Positions 46,566 to 56,890 of a stretch of DNA of 64,000 nucleotides are shown here, piece after piece. This stretch comes from Ceriagrion tenellum. Taxonomy: Eukaryota; Arthropoda; Insecta; Odonata; Coenagrionidae. Where the stretch lies: NCBI GenBank assembly GCA_963169105.1, contig OY720635.1:156255645-156319644 (forward strand), read 5' to 3'. Position 1 is the stretch's first letter. Each line of letters begins with the position of its first letter. The notes below the pieces were generated by a model that searched no databases, was not told the origin of the DNA, and was given only the letters and a program-made list of their open reading frames with translations. Made by a program: the position numbers and the translations under genes.

Positions 46566-47303
46566 TTGGATATTGATGATCTCTCAACCCCTGACATCGG
46601 GAGTTTAAAACTAAAGTTGGGAAATCATCGTGAGATGAGTGCCATTATCGAATTCCAAGGGTTTACCACTAATGATAAAAGCTACATGGTCAAGGAATTG
46701 ACCATTAGTGATGTTCAGCGTACTTGTTGCAATACCTGGCTATTCAAATTCCTGTTTGGGATACTTTTCACGAGAGAGGCTTCTTGGTTAAAAAAATGGC
46801 TATCACAGCTTGTCATAATATGAAAGAGATATTGAGTATTTGCAATTGGAGAGCATTGTGAGATAATACACCCAACGTTTCAAGTTTCTCTCCTTAAAGG
46901 GTGCGGAAAAGGCTGCTTCTCTTAGAAAACTATTGTCCGTGGGCATTTGCGTAGCAAATCTGGAATTGAATGGAGGCCCCCATCCTTAAAGACATTGTCA
47001 ACAAATGAGTGCTGTTTCATTGACGCTCATTCTCAAAGTAATTTACAATGTGCCAGGAAAAATGCTCACAAGCTGGCTGACTGGTGTTCTTGTAATAAAA
47101 TTTTGAAAAAAATAAATAAATTTTTGAAAACTTGTATTCCCTGTTTTATTTCACCTCAACACCTTTGTTTAGATTTAATATCAGATGGTATAACGCTCAT
47201 GGGCGGGAGCGTCCCCCATAGCTGGTTTGTTGTCCTTTCGCTTATTATTGACAACAGCATAATGCGACCTCGAAGAAAGAGGAGGTCGCATGGTCGGGAA
47301 TGA
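46566..47303 (+). pseudogene. Decayed transposon-type ORF with VKEL…WLF…KG.EK…CA..NA motifs (right-arm copy)
   Basis: Three segments read in order on the plus strand. Segment 1 (46,566-46,823): SAIIEFQGF, MVKELTISD, then NTWLFKFLFG and EASWLKKWLSQL. Segment 2, another frame (about 46,885-46,985): SLKGAEKAASLRKLL, then CVANLELNGG. Segment 3, first frame again: PPSLKTLSTNECCFIDAHSQ, then CARKNAHKLADW. The order 'VKEL – WLF – WL – KG.EK – NLE – PSL – C..H – CA..NA..L..W' recalls an ORF family seen repeatedly in arthropod and cnidarian genomes as repeat-derived uncharacterised proteins. I cannot name it with certainty. The second frameshift lies at the CCCCC run near 46,978. A stop (TAA) ends segment 1. 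It is dead in both arms. Confidence 0.6.
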
Positions 47304-48320
47304 TGTAATGGTGAAAAAAAATTACGTTGCAGCTGAGCAAGTTGAAACTTGAGGCCGGAGTGGAGCTCAAGTTTGTCGATGCAGTATAGGCCATGCACCT
47401 AACAATCTATGCGAATGTTGTGAACTATTCCATCAATGAATACCACGCACGGACGTTGTCCTGGGTTGCGAGATATTATACATTTCAGTCTGCTGCGGTC
47501 CTATTGATTACTTTGTCATAAAGACGAGGAAATCATCTGATTCGGGTTAATTAGAGCTATCCAACGGGGTCGTTATATTTTATCTAAGTTAATTAGTATG
47601 CTGGATATTTAATATTAAAACGTTTTTCGGCTGTTGTGGGTTGAATATTCACTTTGTCGTAAAGACGAAGATATCATTTGATGTGGGTTGATTTGGACTA
47701 TCAGACGGTGTCGTTATATTTTATCTAAGTTAATTAGTATGCTAGATAATCGCGTTTGTTTATAAGTCACGTGACGCGCTAGTTTTCGGCAATGGTGTTA
47801 CAGTCAGAATGTGCTCTGGAAGACGTCTCAGAAGGATGTGTCATGCAACCTAGAAGGAAGGGGAGGGGGAATGATTAAACGCGGAAGCAATTTTGCGTCG
47901 CAGTTGAAACTTGAGAGTGGAGCTCAAGGTTATCGACGCGGAATTGCACTCAACACTATAAAGGACGTGGACTATTTCATCAACGAATGCCATGCATGAG
48001 CGTTTTCCTGGGATGCTATATATTATTCATTTCGGACTGGTGCGGGCGTATTGACATAAAGATGAGGAGGACATTTGATGTGGGTTAATTAGAGCTATCC
48101 AACGGTGTCGATATATTTTATCTAAGTTAATTAGTATGCGAGATATTTAATATTAAAATGTTTTTCGGCTGTTGTGGGTTACTTATTCACTTCGTAGCAA
48201 AGGCAAGTACATCATTGGATGCGGGTTAATTTGGACTATCAGACGGTGTCGTTATATTTTATCTAAGTTGATTAGTATGCTAGATATTCGCGTTTGTTTA
48301 TAAGTCACGTGACGCGCCAA
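47250..48320 (+). repeat. ~540-bp tandem duplication, each unit with two ~140-bp sub-repeats
   Basis: Unit A (about 47,250-47,785) and unit B (about 47,800-48,320) share GTTGAAACTTGA, GTGGAGCTCAAG, TTGTGGGTT and the end TTATAAGTCACGTGACGCGC, and align throughout at perhaps 80-85%. Inside each unit, two diverged sub-repeats carry GGGTTAATT(T)…CTATC…ACGG(G/T)GTCG and TATATTTTATCTAAGTTAAT, TAGTATGCTAGATA: at 47,510-47,640 and 47,650-47,760 in A, and 48,050-48,170 and 48,190-48,300 in B. The palindrome ends inside unit A (47,376). Segment B also keeps a short ORF (47,811-47,999) ending TIKDVDYFINECHA, which may be the tail of the decayed transposon ORF. Confidence 0.75.
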
Positions 48321-51244
48321 AAAATACATTTCCTACCTACTTCTAAATAAATTTCATAATAAATATAAATTTAAAAAAATCATTTTAAGTAAATTTATGC
48401 AAGTGAACTCAATACAGTTACCGCAAGACTCGAGAATTCATTCATGTGTCGATGATGGGTAGCCCGACTAAATAAAAACCTGAAGCCTCGATATTTACTT
48501 GCACTAAGCATGCTTTACTGCTCATTTTGTGTCCTTGGCATATTCTTGCGATGGCTATGTTCAGTGGTCCTTCTCTTTTCATATGGACGTATCCTATATC
48601 ATCATAGCCATAACTCACGAGAAGCTCTTTTAAATAAATAAAATCAAATTAGCACTGAAAATCCATGAATGGAGGTAAAAATCCATTCGTTTGCAGTTCA
48701 ATGGCAGAGAATACACTTATAGACCTCCTGTACAGGTAATTTATGATTAAAACTTGACATCAAGAATATTTCACTAAAATTTGAGAATATTCAAGTCGTA
48801 AGTTAGTGTGAATGTTTATTTAGATTAAATGCGATTGTTGACAATTTTGATGAACTTCAGACGTGCGCTTTAATAACGAGGGCTGATTTTACCGTGAATA
48901 TAACTTAAAATATGGGCATAAAGTAGTACAAATAAATATGAGACATCATCACATTAGTCGTAACAGTGTAAAATGAAACACCAATGAACGTTGGCAATAA
49001 TTTGGACAAAATGTGGTGTATTTCATACCACGATGTTCTCTGCTACCGTTACAGCATGCGTAACAGGAAAGTTTCATGTGTTTAAAACTATTAATGTTAT
49101 TTTACTATGAAGCAAACCTTCCTAAACTGTGAATAAAAGTACCCGAAGTGATATGCATAAAAAATAATAAACAACATAAAATGAGGTCTTAGCAAGTAAA
49201 TTGTGTACTTGAATTTTATGGGATTTTGCCCCACAAATTTCGGCAGCATTAAATCGGTCGTCCTTCTTCATAAAAACGCTACCATTTACATATCCTCTTC
49301 TGGTAAATTGTCTGATGTGGTTTTATTAAAACCGCTACACCCCATTTTCGTCGTTAACTATAAAGTATCTTCTTAAAATACGGTCTCTTCTACCGTTCTT
49401 CCTGTGCTATACCATCTTTCCTCTCTCGCTCCGCAAAAATGACATCACACCAATCAGATTTCGTTTCGCTGTAGCGTGAAAAAATATGAAATTTCGAATG
49501 TTTTAATCTTATATATCTACGTAAATATTGAATGAATTAAAAAAATATTTTCACTGCGTATTTTTTTTAAGAGTGGATGTATTTAATTAAGATCGGTATT
49601 CTTACAACTAAAATTTTGGAAAATACCCAATTACCTGAAATTATTTTATCAACAACTTCAAATTAGGAAATAGCTTCATAGCAATATCTTTCAATTAAAT
49701 GAAAGTTATACCCTCCCACAGGAGGCCCCATGACGGAGCAAGGCGAGGGGCTAAAGCTCCCCTAACCCTCCCTTTCGGGCCTGTTTGTGTTCACTACAGC
49801 AGTTACTCGCATGGAGCAGAAAGAGCGGAGGAAGCGCCAACGGAAGCGAAGGAAAGGAGAGTAAGGCGATGTTAGCCCTCACACTCGGGCACTCCCAGAA
49901 CCCAAGGGCGCATGGGCACTCGCTGGCAAAATTTATTTATAAAACGCGGCGTTGTTTACGACGCGGTTGCCCCAGGAGACAAGTCGTCCGGCTACGCAAC
50001 AAATCTCCTTCACTCCCAAGTGCCAATCAACAAACTCCCGTCACGAGCGTAAGCGGCTGCACACATGGAAGTGAACTCCCTTGGAAGTGTCGAGTAAAGC
50101 GAGATATCGAAGTGTATCGCTACTCGCACGAGATCGCTCCGCTCATAGACCTCCTGAAGTGGGGTGTACATGGCGTCCTTAAACGTGGCACGAAGACCTT
50201 TTTCTGCCGATCGTGAGTAATGCGAAAGATTCTCGGGCCAAGGATAAGTGACTGGACGTCGGCACTTGTCAACTTTTGATGAAAGGTACCAACTTTTCAC
50301 TTCTCACCCGATACGGGAACCCACCGCACCGACACTGTCTCCCCCCTTCGGAATCATGCTCGGAAATGAGTTCACGTGGGTGCGGAATAGAAAAATACTA
50401 AGAGATCCTATGTTGTTCATAGTTTTTGGCATGTAATATTTCTAGAAGATAAATACTGACACTGTTTGTGACAACACAATATAGTATGAACCAGTAAGTA
50501 ATCTGCCGGAAACTAATGCAGCTCTTTGAATTTCAGATTTACATTACTCAAATATGTATGTTACACAACGTATGGAAGATTATGCGTTACACATTTTGTT
50601 ATGATGATTAGACTAACTCCAAAGTGATTTGGAGACTAATGAACTTATTTTCGGAAACAAGAGCGACATTTCCAATTCGTTACGCAACAAAGGATATAAT
50701 TTTCTGAGGCAACAGTCACCGTCAACGCTAGAACCTACTGACGAGGCCTGAGGTGGCGAACGCTGGTATGGCGACAATTCAGCGTTAATGCTCAGCCTAA
50801 CTTAGTAGAAGGAAGGCTAATGCCTGTGTAAGGGGAATTAATAGAGGAGGACGGATTTCGACGTCCATTCCTTCGATTCTCAACTCGAGGAGGAGGTCAC
50901 GGCCACGGATCGAAGATGTCCCGGAAGACGAATCGAGACTCGTCACACAAATTGATGAAATAGCTCGCACAATGAGGATCAGATGTGGATGGTGACGCGC
51001 GATGGAATCCGATTGCCAATCGTCGGGACATCTGTCCTGCTCTGAGTGGTCAGACGGAAGGGAATCTTTAAGGAGAATCGAAATGAACGAAACATTTTAA
51101 AATGTTGGGAAAAGAACGCCCAACTGTTTGTAGCAACTTGCGTTTCCCAGTGTGTGTCGTATTACACCATGTAAGGGAGTGAAACTTAGATGTGTCAGAG
51201 TAAGCATATGTGCTAGCTAAATGCGTCTGGAACGGAGGACGTGT
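48321..51244. other. No gene recognised
   Basis: A+T-rich up to 49,720, then a CpG- and G+C-richer block (49,725-50,390) with overlapping ORFs on both strands (49,785-50,216 plus, 143 codons; 50,010-50,300 minus). The 143-codon ORF has no domain I recognise; a first exon or promoter region is possible. From 50,400 to 51,240 I see nothing. Confidence 0.45.
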
Positions 51245-51705
51245 TTAAGAGAAAACTGCAGAAATATCAGGAGGGATAGGGTTAGGGATGAGTGGCTCAT
51301 TAAATAATGTGGAGAGGAAGATCCAGCATTAGACATTTATCGAAGGATCGCTCTTCAGTGGCTCGGACGCATTGAGGGAATAGATGAAAATATAAAAATT
51401 AAACTGATTCATGATAGAGCGGAAGGTACGAGAGGAAGGGGCCGCCACCGAGGAAGTCATGCAATTCTAATGTGGTGATAGACTCAGAGAAGAAGGAATA
51501 TCAGGATTCTCAAGAACAGGAGAGCGTGCATGAAGTAATAAAAAGTGTAGTTAGCGAAAGAAGTTTTAGCAAGAGAGTACCTGCATCAGAATATATCATT
51601 ACAGGAGACATGAGACACTTTTGAAGGAGGGACAGTTCTTTAGGCTCAACAGCAATTATTAATCTCTTTAGACTGAGCCCGACCCGAAATAAAATGGCAA
51701 GATGG
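51245..51705 (+). pseudogene. LINE 3' end (RTE/L2-like), heavily decayed
   Basis: The plus strand reads NCRNIRRDRVRDEWLIK, a stop, CGEEDPALDIYRRIALQWLG, RIEGID, then GTRGRGRHRG and RILKNRRACMK. This matches the order seen at 14.05 kb (R.DR.RNEW..NECG…DI..RS.LRW.GH…RGRGRPR…LKNRRACM). The two are therefore related families. Several stops and a frameshift separate the pieces. No clear 3' tail; the end is set by loss of similarity near 51,705. Confidence 0.75.
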
Positions 51706-53320
51706 ATAACCATGCAATTTGAATCTTACTTATAAGTCTTCTTCAGATTCCAATTTCATCTCTACATCGGAATATTCTCCTTTATGAATCGAGTCTGTAC
51801 ATGTCAAACGTGCTTCATGAGGTGTACGATCTTGTCCTTTCGGTGCTTCATGAGTTTTGGAGGGCATACGACTATTACACACACCCACATCTCGAAATCA
51901 TTGTAAATAAATTGGCGCTCCGAGATGTGGAAAGGTATCGACGTCCTCGACCGTATTAGGAATGGCTTGCAATGAAAATGCGCCTCTATATATACTACTT
52001 GTACATAGTTTACCACAGCATTCACCTTTCAATAACCACGACCATCAATAATTATAGCTTTCTAAAAATATATTTTCTAAAAGTAGTAATAACCCTCGCT
52101 GTAAAAACTGAATTCGATAACTGCTAAATAAAATAAAATAACACAAGGTCAGTGTGAGTTAAGGTGGCAATGTTAGTCAAACAACTTACACTGACAATGT
52201 GAGTCAAAAAACTACTAAATCTTTTATTTCTATTTATCAAAGTTCTCTCGGGATCAGTCCAGGTGAATGGGTGCATGATGGTCGATGCTTAGAAACTCGA
52301 CTCGAGGAAACTAGGGGAGGGCCGCCAATTTCTCTAACTCTCACTTTAAGTTTTGCATGGAAAGTAAAATCGGAAGATTTTTAGGCAAAAGTTATCTGCA
52401 AAATGGATAAGATCTTCCCCAAAAATTCTTAAGCAACAAAATCCACTCAGTACAATTTTTGGCAACAAAATTTTTAAAAATCGCCACATTCTTGGGGAAT
52501 ATTGTCAATAAAATGTGTCGACATGATTGACCCTGGGCAATCACGGCAAAACTGGACCAGATCAAGGTCCGAACGTTTCGGAAAACACCCACTGCAAAAT
52601 CGAAAAATTAGAAAGTTAACAAGACACTTCATCCACGATATTGGTGAGATTCAACACTGTCAAAGGCTCCAAAGAGCAAAGTATGGAGTGATTACACTGT
52701 GGACAAGTTTCAAAGTTTTACTAGTTTTCTGAGTGAAATTTACGCTTCTCTGTCAGACAGAGTGAGTTTTCTTTTTATCAGCTGTTTTTTCATGAGTGAA
52801 GATTACGCACTACTGCAAGCGAAAAAAAGGAGCTCATTTTGATTAAGCATGCGAGAAAACCCTGTCCCAAAGAACAACAGCCTTATTTTGGTGGAAGGGC
52901 TTGTATGCTCCGATAACCACTAGAGCTGAACTGGCGCAAGCAATGCTCCTGGTATGGCCACAAATGCCAGAAAATTCGACGGTTAGGAGATGGACAACTG
53001 GTAATCCGCGTAGCGTCTGTTCCACAGTGATACAGCTGCAAAAAGTGTCTGACCCCAGAGTAGCGGCCTCTCATGTGATGGTATCACGTAAAAAAACACT
53101 ATTTAAAAGGCCACGGAATACCAGCCAAATTCCAAAAGTTTGACATAGTGGACAGCGGAATGAATCCGGAAATGAATCCAAAAAATACAGGACTCGGCCC
53201 AGTGTCGAGCTCGGTGGGAGAGGGAGCAACGCCCATGCGGTCGTTATATCACAAAACCATTGCTCGAAAGTGGAGGCAAATGTTGAATAAGAGGAAAAGA
53301 AGATGCACAAGAGAAACGCA
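51706..53320. other. No gene recognised
   Basis: Chance ORFs on both strands. The segment 52,840-53,140 has overlapping ORFs of 60-80 codons in three frames (LAQAMLLVWPQMPENSTVRR on plus) without a match to any transposase I know. Confidence 0.45.
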
Positions 53321-53324
53321 ACAA

Positions 53325-54130
53325 TCACAAAGATCACGTGGAATATTAAGACTAAGCCAAGTGTGGGTAAGTTAACATGAAGTAAGAAATGGAGAAGGTG
53401 GTTAAAGGCATCATGGGTCTAAGCGAAGTATAATGGAAAGAAATCGGAGACTATTGGAGAGATTACTATAGAGAAATATATTGCGGAGGGGATGAAAGCC
53501 AGCGTAGGGTTGAATTGGTAATGAACAGAAAACTAGGTAGTGAAGTAGTCTATGGGGAACAGGTGAGTGATATGATTACAGTCGCTGAGTTAAAGGCGGA
53601 TCCAACGAACGTAGCTATGATCCAGGTTTATAAGCCTACGTCAAATCAGACACTAGAAGAAAGGATCGATGGAGACGTAGACTTGAGACGATTGAAATGT
53701 AGGTTGGATAAGGATGGAGAGTGTGAGCTGAATGGCGAGGAGAACTAGCGAGGAGGAGGTACTGGTAATGGTTGGAGCGAAAAAAAGAGAGCTGGTGGCG
53801 GAGGTTCGTAAGAGATAGAAGAGATGGATGCAGAACGCAGTGTAAAGAGAGGGAATGTTGAAGAGGGAAATATAGGGGAGGACACAGAGGATCCGAATAA
53901 GAGGCAAGGAATTCAAGACGAAATGAGAAAAGGTAGACGATAAGAGGATTTTAAAAGGGATCTAATGGCCGACCGTCTACTGGAGGGAAAACGGAACCAA
54001 TCAGCTAGTAGAATACTCAAATGAAAAAATAAACGCGAGAAAATCGACGAAGAGGAGATGCAGGAATATTGCCGAATAGCAAAAACGTTGTAAACTAAGC
54101 CGAAGAGTTATATGTTGAACAAATGGATGC
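53325..54130 (+). pseudogene. LINE remnant: apurinic-type endonuclease domain (RTE/L2-like)
   Basis: The plus strand starts ITKITWNIKTKPSVGKL, the 'I.TWNVRTL…GK' motif that opens these endonucleases. It goes on MEKVVKGIMGLSEV, a stop, WKEIGDYWRDYYREIYCGGD and ESQRRVELVMNRKLGSEVVY. Then come EQVSDMITVAELKADPTNVA and MIQVYKPTSNQTLEERID. The conserved order is 'LGLSE..W', 'SGG', 'GV.LVMN', 'VSDRI…RL..P.N…IQVY.PTS'. After 53,750 it jumps to a KKRELVAEVRKR-like linker, so the catalytic 'GDWNA' part and the RT have been deleted. The ORF 53,515-53,748 is the best preserved piece. Confidence 0.8.
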
Positions 54131-54532
54131 CAAGGAAATAGTCCATATTACTAAATTAAGAGCACTTTTCGTATATGTCATGCCCTCTGTCCGCATTTCA
54201 TGGGAAAACCAGAAGACGAATTACTTTGAGATTTTGCACTCGGGTATTTCAGGTCACTGCAAGAGCCATTAGTTGAACCAAAAAAGGCCTCAGGGGCCCC
54301 AAGGGTCCCCAAGTGGAGCCTAATTTTACGAATGTACCCAATTCTTAATATTCTTAGCGTTTATTAAATACCAGCCTACTATTCACGCGAATATTGAGTG
54401 TGTTCTCTAAATACCATATAAAGACGAATTTCAATGGAATGCGATGAAAAATATGTCTACAAAATATCACATAAAAATTTACATGGGGCCTATAACTTCA
54501 ATGCAATTCCCGATGCCTTAAGGTTTGCCATG

Positions 54533-54566
54533 GTTATATTTCTTGTCTGCAGACAAGAAATATAAC
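54533..54566. repeat. Perfect 34-bp palindrome
   Basis: GTTATATTTCTTGTCTG (54,533-54,549) is followed directly by its exact reverse complement (54,550-54,566), with no spacer. Such spacer-less symmetry cannot make a stable hairpin loop without losing central pairs, but can extrude as a cruciform or bind a dimeric protein. Confidence 0.9.
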
Positions 54567-54764
54567 TGCGTTCCGCCATTCAGTTACTGCTTACTCTACG
54601 GTTCCAAAGACGATATAATACATCGCAAATACAATCTTTTAATATTTCCTGGCCTAAATCATCGATCTACTCTCGTAACTAGCGAGTTTTAACGCAAAAA
54701 ATTGTCCTCCTAGATGTAAAACAGTAAATGATGCAATACGATTGGATTCTTTCCCGGCGTATGA

Positions 54765-54860
54765 TACTAATGAAGTCTTCTCGGGTATTCCACCAGGTTA
54801 GGTAGCTGTAGGCCAACAAATACCTAATCTGGTGGAAAACTCGAGAATACTTCATTAGTA
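54765..54860 (+). ncRNA. 96-nt hairpin, miRNA-precursor-like or tiny MITE
   Basis: The 40-nt arms 54,765-54,804 and 54,821-54,860 pair with four differences; two of these become G·U pairs in plus-strand RNA. The loop is 16 nt. The arms start and end with TACTAATGAAG and TTAGGTA. The 13-mer GTAAATGATGCAA occurs at 54,725-54,737, and again at 54,858-54,870 overlapping the right arm end, which could be a target-site-like duplication. Length and stem fit an arthropod pre-miRNA, while the flanking repeats fit a MITE; some miRNAs derive from MITEs. Confidence 0.4.
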
Positions 54861-55274
54861 AATGATGCAATTTTATGATTGTGGACATAACCGTGCCTAT
54901 GAAATGACGTTTTATTATTTAAAAAAACTAGGAGCCAATGAATATACCTCACCTGCATATTTTTCTGGGAATATAAATTGAAATTCTTTCAGGCTTTCTT
55001 TAAATGGCCAGTATTATCCGATACATAAGATTTAACGCTGTTAGATCAAATAAATAGTTAGAAGAATGTCAAATATGAATATGATTGGTAATTGATGCCC
55101 GTTGATGTACCTAGAGATGACCGTTTTTAACCCAGCCGAGAGCAGCATTGGGCACAGGCATCGCAAAAGTACAAATTAATGGCTGTAAACTCAAAGAGAA
55201 GGAGCCGATTCCAAAATTTAAATTTATTTAATTTTTGACAAAGCGCAAATTATCGCTTATTTGAAATACGTACA

Positions 55275-56890
55275 CCTGTATTTATTTATTTGTTATAACC
55301 CTAAAAACAGCACCATGGCCTTTTACATCGGTTGGTACTATACTTAATACATAAATATTGAAGATTAACATAAACAAAAAACACACAATATAAACAGATA
55401 AGGTTCTTAGGGAACATTAGTGTATTTACAAAACAACAGAGTTAAAGCAGTGATATGAAGAGAAAAGGTCGACGGAGGGGTTTTTTGCTGGAAGGGAATT
55501 GAACACGGAGGGGAGCCTGTAGAGAAGAGAACGTTTGGGATACAGAGAGACGGAATTTTGGAACGTGTACGGGGTTGCTGTTATGGGTGAATCGAGGAGG
55601 CACGCGGATTGAGAAAAATGAAAGAAGGTTCTTATTCCGAAAAGAACCATTAAACACATAAGACAATAATATAATGTCCGCTATCAAGCGGCGTAGTAAT
55701 GTAGGCCGCGAATCCCTAGGGAGTAAAAAAAATTCTTCACGAGATCAATTCCTGAGGGGCGGGTTACGGTGACGAAGAACAGCTAGAAAGAAATTGATGT
55801 GGCAGTTGAGGAGTTTCAATGTAGAGGGGCAGGCACCAGGCAGTTGACCAGATGGGGGAACAATATTCTGAGATAGGAAGGATTCAGCCGAAGAGACAGT
55901 TCGCAAGGCAAGAGGGTCGCTTACATCCGTAAGCCGATAATGGAGGTATTGACTTTCGAGGTACTTTTCTTATGTGGTCGACAAATCTGAGCCTACTGTC
56001 GAAAATTACTCTCAGATCAGAGTGGGTTTTCACCGCGGGGATGAGGCATCGGTTGATCGTATAAGCCACAGAAAAGAGGTTCCTTTTTAAAGGAAAAGTC
56101 AGAAGAGCTGATTTGGAGAGGTTCACGCATGTCTGTTATTTGTCACATCAAAGAAAAATCGCAGTTAGTGACGTTTGGAGACATCGCAATTGGATAGCAT
56201 CATCAACACATAAAAATCTTGCAATCATCGGCGTATAACAAAATATTCTAGTCATTGGGGATGACGCAGTAAATTATGTCATCCACGTAGAGGGCAAACA
56301 GCAAGGGGCCAAGAACACTGCCCTGTGGTACCCCAGATGAGACGGGTCGATTCTCGGATGATGAACCATCAACCAGTACACGTTGAAAACGAGAGTTCGG
56401 GAATTCTGCATTGACAGACAATAGGGCACCGTCAATATTGTAACGGTGTTTGGGTTTGTAACTTAGCAGGCTGTGGTTAATGGATTCGAAGGCCTTGGAG
56501 AAATCAATGTAGGAAACATCGAGTTGGGAGTTACGCTCAAAAGCAGGAGCAATGTGATTATGAAGGATACTAAGATTAGTTAGGCATGAACCACCGGGGA
56601 GAAAACCATTCTGGCAGGTTTATATGTAGGGAAGGATGTGGTGTAACTGGCGATTGTAAATAATGCGTTCAAAAATGATTGACAAGACGGGTAAAATTGA
56701 TATCGGACGATGGTTATCAATTTTATTTCTATATTCCGATTTTAAAACGGGTTTAACATTAGCATTTTTCCACTGGAAGGGGAATGAGTCAGAAAGGAAA
56801 AAATCTCTCGAAAAGCCTCGCGATCGACAATAAGAGTGAGTAAGCTGTTCGATGAAGAAAGAGGGAGCCATTTATTAGGTATGAAAGAAA
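55275..56890 (-). pseudogene. Jockey/CR1-superfamily LINE, reverse transcriptase and 3' end
   Basis: This is the best-preserved coding remnant in the window. On the minus strand from 56,871: FPFQWKNANVKPVLKSEYRN, KIDNHRPISILPVLSIIFER (RT motifs 1-2). A stop follows, then QLDVSYIDFSKAFESINH (motif 3, catalytic Asp), SGVPQGSVLGPLLFALYVDD (motif 4, 56,345-56,285) and ILLYADDCKIF (motif 5, YADD complement of 56,224-56,237). Further on are the thumb-like SKSALLTFPLKRNLFSVAYT and SDLRVIFDSRLRFVDHIRK (56,126-55,884), and the C-terminus YPKRSLLYRLPSVFNSLPAK. The RT polymerises cDNA on nicked target DNA in target-primed retrotransposition. Three or more in-frame stops and a missing upstream endonuclease make it dead. 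The 3' end carries an AAATAAATAAAT stretch near 55,280-55,290. Confidence 0.88.

Larger units (their letters stand above)
42616..47376 (+). repeat. Right arm of a 9.58-kb palindrome (4,761 bp)
   Basis: Exact reverse complement of 37,796-42,556. It ends inside a longer repeat unit: the sequence just outside (from 47,377) continues the homology to the tandem copy at 47,800-48,320. The right edge is therefore a point within a pre-existing sequence, and this arm looks like the source copy. Contents, from the centre outwards: ORF 42,841-43,086 plus, the short conserved ORF 44,317-44,589 minus, the 78-bp duplication, an A+T-rich middle, ORF 45,841-46,053 plus, and the decayed transposon ORF 46,566-47,303 plus. 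Confidence 0.95.
54131..55274. other. No gene recognised; two strong inverted repeats
   Basis: Non-coding A+T-rich DNA except for the 34-bp palindrome (54,533-54,566) and the long hairpin (54,765-54,860), listed separately. The ORF at 54,679-54,888 overlaps the hairpin and is not a gene. Confidence 0.5.

Noticed and set aside
47250..48320. CRISPR-like array
   Set aside because: Units are 140-540 bp and diverged, without regular short repeats and unique spacers. This is ordinary tandem duplication in a eukaryotic genome.
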